From assembly GCA_018883305.1 (NCBI GenBank), contig VEQI01000054.1, positions 1 to 13,054 of the forward strand: a stretch of DNA of 13,054 nt. The letters run 5' to 3'. Under the pieces are notes generated by a model. It did no database searches. It was not told where the DNA came from and saw only the letters and a list, made by a program, of their open reading frames with translations. The DNA comes from Limnohabitans sp. Its GTDB lineage: Bacteria > Pseudomonadota > Gammaproteobacteria > Burkholderiales > Burkholderiaceae_C. A program made the translations under genes and the position numbers. The first letter of the stretch is position 1. Each line of letters opens with the position of its first letter. This document shows positions 7,162-13,054 of this stretch, piece by piece.

Positions 7162-8292
7162 ATGGATCTGGCCCCTTACGCCTGCGACCCCGCTCAAACC
7201 CGCGGGCGCCGTCATCCGGAACCGGATGCCCCCACGCGCAGCGCTTTCCAGCGGGACCGAGACCGCATCGTCCACTCCACCGCCTTTCGACGACTGGTCT
7301 ACAAGACCCAGGTGTTTCTCAACCATGAAGGCGATTTGTTTCGTACCCGGCTGACGCACTCCTTGGAGGTGGCGCAGCTGGGGCGGTCCATCGCCCGCGC
7401 CCTGGGGCTGAACGAGGACCTGGTGGAGGCCATCGCCTTGGCGCATGACCTGGGCCACACGCCCTTTGGCCACGCGGGTCAGGATGTGCTCAATGAATGC
7501 ATGGCCGAGTACGGTGGCTTTGAACACAATCTTCAAAGCCTGCGGGTGGTGGATGAACTGGAGGAGCGCTACCCCGCGTTCAACGGTCTGAACCTGTGCT
7601 TTGAAACGCGCGAAGGCATCCTCAAACATTGCTCGCGGCGCAACGCGCTGGCTTTGAGTGCCCTTGAACCCGGTGGCGTGGCTCAACGTTTTCTGGACAA
7701 CACCCGCCCCAGTCTGGAAGCGCAGCTGTGCAACCTGGCCGACGAGATTGCCTACAACGCGCACGACATCGATGACGGTGTTCGTTCCGGGTTGCTGAAT
7801 TTGTCGCAGCTGCATGAACTGGAATTGGTGGAGCGCTACCGCCGTCAAACGCTGAGCGAGTATCCTGCGTTGCAGGGACGTCGTTTGCTGTATGAAACTA
7901 TCCGGCGCATGTTGAGCGATCAGGTGTACGACGTCATCGACGCCACGCGGGCGGCGATTGCGCAAGCGGGCGCGGACTCGCTGGAGGCTGTGCGAGCGGC
8001 ACCTGCACTGGTGTGTTTCAGTACCCAGATGCGCGAGCAGTCGCGTGAACTCAAGCGCTTTTTGTTTGCCAACTTGTACCGGCATCCCCAGGTGATGCAG
8101 ACCACCGATCAGGCCCGGCAAGTGGTGCGTGATTTGTTTTCGGCCTATGTGCAACGTCCCCAAGAAATGCAGGCGGACTTCGCTCGTCGGCAGGACACGC
8201 CGCAGGCCGTGGCCGATTACATCGCCGGCATGACGGACCGTTTTGCCGCGCGTGAACATGCCCGCCTGACCGGCCAGCAGGTGCTGGCATGA
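7162..8292 (+). CDS. dgt: Deoxyguanosinetriphosphate triphosphohydrolase-like protein (HD-domain dNTPase)
   Basis: 376 aa from ATG 7162. Enzymes of this family release tripolyphosphate from dNTPs (dGTP in E. coli Dgt) and affect dNTP pool balance. The HD metal site is complete: RLTHSLEVAQLG (63-74, His66), AHDLGHTPFGH (94-104, His95-Asp96) and the distal Asp in NLADEIAYNAHDIDDG (191-206). The RDRDRIVHSTAFRRL motif (31-45) opens the domain. The length fits the shorter type-2 dGTPase-like group rather than the ~505-aa E. coli enzyme, so nucleotide specificity is not certain. The open frame extends further upstream inside aroB, but similarity begins near the chosen start. An in-frame TTG at 7153 overlaps the aroB stop (TTGA) and is an alternative start. 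The 3' end overlaps the MFS gene by ATGA. Confidence 0.93.
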   Translation: MDLAPYACDPAQTRGRRHPEPDAPTRSAFQRDRDRIVHSTAFRRLVYKTQVFLNHEGDLFRTRLTHSLEVAQLGRSIARALGLNEDLVEAIALAHDLGHTPFGHAGQDVLNECMAEYGGFEHNLQSLRVVDELEERYPAFNGLNLCFETREGILKHCSRRNALALSALEPGGVAQRFLDNTRPSLEAQLCNLADEIAYNAHDIDDGVRSGLLNLSQLHELELVERYRRQTLSEYPALQGRRLLYETIRRMLSDQVYDVIDATRAAIAQAGADSLEAVRAAPALVCFSTQMREQSRELKRFLFANLYRHPQVMQTTDQARQVVRDLFSAYVQRPQEMQADFARRQDTPQAVADYIAGMTDRFAAREHARLTGQQVLA

Positions 8293-9497
8293 CCGCGCAT
8301 CGGGCATCGGCCTGGCTGGTGATCTGGGTGGGCGTGAGTGCGGCCCTGCACGTGGGCAAATTGCCGCCCACCTTGCCGGTGTTGCGTGAGCAGTTGGGCA
8401 TGTCGCTGGTGCAAGCCGGTTTTCTGCTCTCCATGGTGCAAACCGCGGGCATGTTGTTGGGTGTGCTGGTGGGGTTGGGGGCAGACCGCCTGGGGTTGCG
8501 CCGTTGCATGCTGCTGGGGGTGTTGCTGCTGAGTGGGAGCAGTCTGGCGGGTGGAGGCGTCAACGATGTTCATACCTTGCTGGTGTTGCGTGCGTTGGAA
8601 GGACTGGGGTTTTTGATGGCCTCCATGCCGGCGCCAGCACTCATTCGTCGTCTGGTTGAGCCCGCGCAATTGCAGCGCATGATGGGCTATTGGGGTGCCT
8701 ACATGCCATTGGGTACGGCGATGGCCTTGTTGCTGGCGCCCTGGGTGATTGGCCTGAGTGGCTGGCCCATGCTGTGGTGGGGCTTGGGCATCTGGCTGTT
8801 GCTCAGTGGCGCAATGGTGTGGTGGTGGGTGCCGCCTGACCCACCGGTTGTTGGCGTGGGGACCGCCGTGAATCCTTGGCGCAAGCGTCTGCACAGCGTG
8901 TTCACACACCGCGGGCCCTGGTTGGTGGTGTTGTCCTTTGCGGTGTATTCCGGCCAATGGCTGGCCATCATCGGATTTTTGCCGACCATCTACGCGCAGA
9001 TGGGGCTGAGCATTGCCACGGGAGGAACGCTCACGGCGGTGGTGGCGGCGGTCAACATGGGCGGCAATATTCTTTCCGGCCGCTTGCTCAGTCGAGGAGT
9101 CGCGCCGCCCGCGTTGTTGCGCTTTGGTTTTGGTGCCATGGGAGTCGGCGCGTTCCTGGCCTTTGCCCAGTGGCAGGGTTGGCATCTGCCCGCCGTTTTG
9201 CAGTTTCTCAGCGTGCTGTGCTTTTCCGCCATGGGCGGGGTGATTCCAGGCACGTTGTTTTCCTTGGCCGTGCGGTTGGCGCCCAGCGATGACACGGTGG
9301 CCACCACCGTGGGATGGGTTCAACAGTGGTCTTCCATTGGGCAGTTTGCCGGTCCACCGCTGGTGGCCTGGATGGCGGCGGCGGCGGGTGGGTGGCAGTG
9401 GACCTGGGTGGTGACGTGCAGCTTCTGCCTGCTGGGGTGGTGGCTGGCAGGGCAGTTGCGCACCTTGTTGAATCAAATGACCAGGTCTTCTGCATGA
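8289..9497 (+). CDS. Major facilitator superfamily transporter, substrate unknown
   Basis: 402 aa and highly hydrophobic, with about 12 predicted membrane segments in two halves. A motif A-like loop, GLGADRLGLRR (62-72), lies between helices 2 and 3. The central cytoplasmic loop around PWRKRLHSVFTHRGPW separates the halves. Trp and Met are abundant. The start overlaps the dgt stop by ATGA and the stop overlaps the DUF1415 gene in the same way, so the gene is translated as part of that block. It looks like the drug- and small-molecule-exporter-like or CynX-like branches, but nothing visible decides the substrate or the direction of transport. The neighbours do not suggest a clear role either. 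Confidence 0.85.
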   Translation: MTAHRASAWLVIWVGVSAALHVGKLPPTLPVLREQLGMSLVQAGFLLSMVQTAGMLLGVLVGLGADRLGLRRCMLLGVLLLSGSSLAGGGVNDVHTLLVLRALEGLGFLMASMPAPALIRRLVEPAQLQRMMGYWGAYMPLGTAMALLLAPWVIGLSGWPMLWWGLGIWLLLSGAMVWWWVPPDPPVVGVGTAVNPWRKRLHSVFTHRGPWLVVLSFAVYSGQWLAIIGFLPTIYAQMGLSIATGGTLTAVVAAVNMGGNILSGRLLSRGVAPPALLRFGFGAMGVGAFLAFAQWQGWHLPAVLQFLSVLCFSAMGGVIPGTLFSLAVRLAPSDDTVATTVGWVQQWSSIGQFAGPPLVAWMAAAAGGWQWTWVVTCSFCLLGWWLAGQLRTLLNQMTRSSA

Positions 9498-10129
9498 GCA
9501 CTCTCGGCCCTCCTACTTTTAAGCTCGACCTTCCATCCCCGATCCCCGAGGATGGCTTCACCCTTGTGCATGAAGACGTGCGTCACTGGTTGGTGCAAGC
9601 TGTCATTGGTTTGAATTTGTGTCCGTTCGCCAAGGCCGTGGTGGTGCATGACCGTTTGCGTGTACGCGTGAGCAACGCACGTGAGCCCGCGTTGCTGCTG
9701 CAAGAACTGCAAGAAGAATTGGAGCGGCTGGTGGCTAGCCCCATCGAGCAGGTGGAAACGACCTTGCTGGTGGCGCCATGGATTTGCCCGGATTTCCTGG
9801 ACTTCAATGACTTGGTGGGGGACGCGCAAGACCTGTTGTCATCACTCGGACTGGAGGGCGAATTGCAGATCGCAGACTTTCATCCGCGTTACCAATTTGC
9901 CGGCACGCTGGAACAAGACCCGGGCAATCTCACCAATCGTGCGCCCTATCCCATTTTGCATTTGCTGCGTGAGGAAAGCATTGATCGTGCGGTGGCGTCC
10001 ACGCCCGACGCCGCCACGATTTATGAACGCAACATCGCGTTGCTGGAACGCATGGGTCAAGCGGGTTGGGATGAACTGGGTATTCGCACGCGCTGTCCGT
10101 ATCACGATGCGCCAAAGGATGAGGCATGA
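9494..10129 (+). CDS. DUF1415 family protein
   Basis: 211 aa from ATG 9494; the longer open frame upstream lies inside the MFS gene and is discarded because the ATGA overlap gives a natural start. The protein is soluble, with no signal peptide or membrane helix. Family-typical blocks are visible: HWLVQAVIGLNLCPFAKA (31-48), with Cys43 in a CPFA motif; FHPRYQFAG (129-137); and TNRAPYPILHLLRE (147-160). The family is widespread in proteobacteria and has no assigned reaction that I know of. The conserved Cys, His, Arg and Tyr residues suggest an enzyme or metal/redox role, which is inference only. It sits between a transporter and a methyltransferase gene, overlapping both by 4 nt. Confidence 0.88.
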   Translation: MSTLGPPTFKLDLPSPIPEDGFTLVHEDVRHWLVQAVIGLNLCPFAKAVVVHDRLRVRVSNAREPALLLQELQEELERLVASPIEQVETTLLVAPWICPDFLDFNDLVGDAQDLLSSLGLEGELQIADFHPRYQFAGTLEQDPGNLTNRAPYPILHLLREESIDRAVASTPDAATIYERNIALLERMGQAGWDELGIRTRCPYHDAPKDEA

Positions 10130-11091
10130 AACGCAAGATGTCCAACCCGCCAGTCACGGCACGTGCCAACGAGGTGCCCGCCTTGCCCGAGGAAGTGCGG
10201 GCGGGGCAGTCGGTGGGTTTGTTGCAGCGGCTGCACATCCTCACTCGCGAAGGTCGGCTGAATCAGGATTCGCGTCGCAAACTCAAGCAGGTGTATCACC
10301 TGGTGGGCTTCATCGAGAAGCCTTTACAGGCGGTGCTGGAGGCACGACAAGCCGCAGGCGACCTCTCTCCCATCACGCTGGTGGACCACGGTGCGGGCAA
10401 GTCATATCTGGGATTCATTTTGTACGACTTGTTCTTTCGCCCCAAGCAGCAAATTCTGGGGCACTCGGTGGGCGAAGTCATTGGCATCGAAACCCGAGCC
10501 GAGCTGGTGAACTCCTCCCAGGCTTTGGCGAGTGAGCTTGGCTTTGAGGGCATGCGGTTCTTCAACCTGAGTGTGCAGCAGGCTTTGAATGACGAACGTT
10601 TGCCAGCGCAGGTGGACATGGTGACAGCGCTGCACGCCTGCGACACCGCCACCGACGATGCCATTGCGTTTGCGCTGGCACATCGCGCGCGCCACTTGGC
10701 GCTGGTGCCGTGCTGTCAGGCCGAGGTGGCTGCTTCTTTGCGCGAACACAAGGCCCTGGATCTGGCGCGCACGCCGCTGGCCGAGTTGTGGCGGCATCCT
10801 TTGCACACACGTGAAATGGGTAGCCAGGTCACCAACGTCTTGCGCTGCTTGTATCTGGAGGCGATGGGTTATCAGGTGACGGTCACGGAACTCGTCGGAT
10901 GGGAGCACAGCCTCAAGAACGAATTGATCGTGGCGCGCTACACCGGGCAGCGCAAGCGAAGCGCCGCTCAGCGTTTGAGGGCCTTGCTGGCTGAATTTGG
11001 CTTGCAGGGCTTGGAGCCCTTGCGTTATCCGGGGTTGCCGGCCCCAACCGAAGCGGGCGACTCACCCACAACGCCAGGTCAGGGCGCCTGA
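10126..11091 (+). CDS. Class I SAM-dependent methyltransferase (Methyltransf_32-like)
   Basis: 321 aa from ATG 10126, which overlaps the DUF1415 stop; AAAGGATGAGG just upstream serves as ribosome site. A helical N-terminal region (RLNQDSRRKLKQVYHLVGFI, 44-63) precedes a Rossmann-type fold. Motif I reads LVDHGAGKSYLGF (85-97), where a DxGxGxG-like form is usual. The acidic strand end is IGIETRAEL (119-127), followed by MVTALHACDTATDDAI (165-180) and LVPCCQAE (193-200). The LHAC...CCQ pattern is shared with the Methyltransf_32 group (METTL25/TRM13-like). The substrate is unknown; RNA is a guess from the family. The C-terminus ends in a short Pro/Gly/Thr tail. It is the last gene of the overlapping block, and no terminator hairpin with a T-tract is seen before the transposase. 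Confidence 0.85.
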   Translation: MKRKMSNPPVTARANEVPALPEEVRAGQSVGLLQRLHILTREGRLNQDSRRKLKQVYHLVGFIEKPLQAVLEARQAAGDLSPITLVDHGAGKSYLGFILYDLFFRPKQQILGHSVGEVIGIETRAELVNSSQALASELGFEGMRFFNLSVQQALNDERLPAQVDMVTALHACDTATDDAIAFALAHRARHLALVPCCQAEVAASLREHKALDLARTPLAELWRHPLHTREMGSQVTNVLRCLYLEAMGYQVTVTELVGWEHSLKNELIVARYTGQRKRSAAQRLRALLAEFGLQGLEPLRYPGLPAPTEAGDSPTTPGQGA

Positions 11092-11167
11092 GCCGAAGTC
11101 ATCTTTTGATCCGGGGCGCAAGCCTCCATGCAGACCGGGGTTTGGGCATGTCCCGAGGCGCCTCCTC

Positions 11168-11173
11168 TATCAT
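11168..11173 (+). promoter_or_regulatory. -10-like box placed for leaderless transcription of the transposase gene
   Basis: TATCAT matches the sigma70 -10 consensus at 5/6 and ends 6 nt before the transposase ATG, so the predicted transcription start is at or next to the A of the start codon. No Shine-Dalgarno lies at a usable distance. The -35 side is poor: TTGGGC at 11142-11147 leaves a 20-nt spacer. A 10-bp palindrome, GAGGCGCCTC (11155-11164), lies inside that spacer and could be an operator. Confidence 0.35.
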
Positions 11174-11179
11174 CCGGCC

Positions 11180-11890
11180 ATGGCCCGCCTCCCACGATTG
11201 ACCGTCACGGATTACCCGCACCACGTGATATTGCGTGGTAACAACCGTCAGGCCATTTTTCGTGACGACGCAGATCGCCGCCTGATGCTGGACTTGCTGG
11301 AGCAGCATGCACGTGCGCAAGGCGTGGACATCCATGCCTATGTCCTCATGGACAACCACCTGCATCTCCTCGTGACCCCCCGACGTGAGCGCGCGCTGCC
11401 TTTCATGATGCAAGCGGTGGGACGTACTTATGTACGCACCTTCAACCAGCGCCATGGCCGAACCGGCACGCTGTGGGAGGGTCGTTACCGCTCCACGCTG
11501 ATTCAGACCGAGCGGTATTTGTTGGCGTGCATGGTGTACATCGATCTGAACCCGGTGCGCGCCGGGATGGTGTCTCAACCCTTGGAGCACCTGTGGTCCA
11601 GCCATGGCCACTACATCGGGCAACGGGTGGATCGCCTGATCACCCCGCACTCGCTGATCTGGACCCTGGGCAACACCCCTTTCGCCCGCGAGGCCGCGTA
11701 CGCCGAATTGGTGCATGCAGGGCTGAATGAAGACCAGGCGCGTGCATTGACCCAATCCGCGCTTAGCGGTTGGGCATTGGGGGAGGCCACGTTTGTGGCA
11801 AATTTGCAAAAACAAACCGAGCGCCGTGTGCTCAAAGGTCGCGCCGGCAGACCGTTTTCTCGTCGAAATCCCTCTCCATCTTCGAACTGA
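11180..11890 (+). CDS. REP-associated tyrosine transposase (Y1_Tnp, HUH nuclease)
   Basis: 236 aa from ATG 11180, the only start that fits the family opening MARLPRLTVTDYPHHVILRG. The HUH metal site is HLH at 60-62 in VLMDNHLHLLVTP (55-67). The catalytic tyrosine is probably Tyr84 in AVGRTYVRTFNQ (79-90). The block GTLWEGRYRSTLIQ (96-109) and YIDLNPVRAGMV (120-131) are the other family hallmarks. Such enzymes nick single-stranded DNA at REP-like hairpins through a 5'-phosphotyrosine link. A basic C-terminal tail (RRVLKGRAGRPFSRR) probably binds nucleic acid. Motifs are intact, so it may be active. There is no TnpB partner. Base composition of the coding part is close to its neighbours, unlike the tail that follows. 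Confidence 0.93.
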   Translation: MARLPRLTVTDYPHHVILRGNNRQAIFRDDADRRLMLDLLEQHARAQGVDIHAYVLMDNHLHLLVTPRRERALPFMMQAVGRTYVRTFNQRHGRTGTLWEGRYRSTLIQTERYLLACMVYIDLNPVRAGMVSQPLEHLWSSHGHYIGQRVDRLITPHSLIWTLGNTPFAREAAYAELVHAGLNEDQARALTQSALSGWALGEATFVANLQKQTERRVLKGRAGRPFSRRNPSPSSN

Positions 11891-11943
11891 GCGCCAAGCA
11901 TGAGATGAATGAGGGGTTAAATGTACTCAAAAGAACTATTTTT

Positions 11944-12008
11944 AATCCGTCCCCAAATAATGAGATTTTGTGAAATTCAGAAATTAATTGGAATCTGACC
12001 CCAATTAT
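11944..12008 (+). repeat. Degenerate 17-bp direct repeat downstream of the transposase gene
   Basis: AATCCGTCCCCAAATAA (11944-11960) and AATCTGACCCCAATTAT (11992-12008) agree at 13 of 17 positions and share the core CCCCAA. They are spaced 48 bp start to start in otherwise AT-rich DNA. They are likely recognition or remnant sequences of the transposase; this is inference from position. Confidence 0.45.
11985..12007 (+). repeat. Palindrome at the end of the transposase tail
   Basis: Perfect 7-bp arms TAATTGG / CCAATTA enclose a 9-nt loop, AATCTGACC. As single-stranded DNA this forms the kind of small hairpin that Y1 transposases bind. The loop and right arm are also the second copy of the direct repeat. 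There is no T-run suitable for a strong terminator, though TTATTTT follows. Confidence 0.5.
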
Positions 12009-12013
12009 TTTGC

Positions 12014-12042
12014 TTGGCATTCATGTTGCAGTGCACTATGCT
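12014..12042 (+). promoter_or_regulatory. Sigma70-type promoter of gltB
   Basis: TTGGCA (12014-12019, 5/6) and TATGCT (12037-12042, 4/6) are separated by the optimal 17 bp. The predicted start, near 12049, gives a leader of about 25 nt before gltB. The spacer contains TGCAGTGCA (12027-12035), two TGCA half-sites around a G, a possible regulator site. AT-rich DNA from the transposase tail lies directly upstream and could act as an UP element. Confidence 0.6.
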
Positions 12043-12074
12043 TCGTGTCCCGCTGAAATTTGAAGGAGTGCGCC

Positions 12075-13054
<980 letters not shown>

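Larger units (their letters stand above)
11168..12010 (+). mobile_element. RAYT-type Y1 transposase element with AT-rich tail
   Basis: A single Y1/HUH transposase gene followed by about 120 bp of distinctly AT-rich DNA carrying a palindrome and a degenerate direct repeat, inserted between two housekeeping gene blocks. Elements of this kind have no terminal inverted repeats or target duplication, so exact ends cannot be read. The left limit is put at the promoter-like box and the right limit at the end of the AT-rich tail; both are estimates. RAYT genes are usually domesticated single-copy genes rather than active insertion sequences. Confidence 0.5.

Noticed and set aside
7012..9476. Two long minus-strand open frames (about 431 and 419 codons) opposite dgt and the MFS gene
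   Set aside because: High GC and codon bias leave the antisense frames open. The translations are His/Gln/Arg-rich without family motifs, while the plus-strand genes are unmistakable.
9314..9493. N-terminal extension of the DUF1415 gene into the MFS gene
   Set aside because: It is antithetical to the ATGA overlap seen at every other junction in this block and has no family similarity; ATG 9494 is preferred.
10997..11179. N-terminal extension of the transposase gene into the methyltransferase gene
   Set aside because: The family N-terminus begins at ATG 11180. The upstream codons overlap the end of the methyltransferase gene and cross the spacer.
11092..11179. Rho-independent terminator after the methyltransferase gene
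   Set aside because: Short inverted repeats exist (GAGGCGCCTC; CGGG/CCCG with a 12-nt loop), but none is followed by a T-tract.

Overview
The window looks like a chromosomal segment of a high-GC betaproteobacterium, most likely a Burkholderiales (Comamonadaceae-type) genome. This rests on the gene order ponA (divergent) | pil secretin locus - aroK - aroB - dgt ... gltB and on the protein sequences; no marker gene fixes the genus.

Left edge (1-1034, minus): the N-terminal 344 codons of penicillin-binding protein 1A, running off the window. A 136-bp divergent spacer (1035-1170) follows, with a 7-bp hairpin just before the ponA start. On the plus strand, 1171-5482 holds the type IV pilus alignment/secretin locus. 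Usually this is five genes, pilM, N, O, P and Q. Here there are three: a PilM-like/PilN-like fusion whose actin-like half is truncated and lacks the usual nucleotide-binding motifs, a PilO-like/PilP-like fusion, and a PilQ secretin with no visible AMIN domain and a ~105-residue Gly/Ala/Ser/Trp/Met-rich insert. The three genes overlap by ATGA. This is the most unusual part of the window.

5494-11091 is a tight co-directional run: aroK and aroB (shikimate pathway), dgt (HD-domain dNTPase), an MFS transporter, a DUF1415 protein and a Methyltransf_32-type methyltransferase. The last four are chained by three more ATGA overlaps. A single-copy Y1/HUH REP-associated (RAYT-type) transposase gene sits at 11180-11890. 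It has a -10-like box placed for leaderless transcription and an AT-rich tail carrying a palindrome and a degenerate direct repeat.

The tail ends next to a good sigma70-type promoter (12014-12042) for gltB, the large subunit of glutamate synthase. gltB begins at 12075 and runs off the right edge. No rRNA, tRNA, CRISPR array or phage genes were seen.
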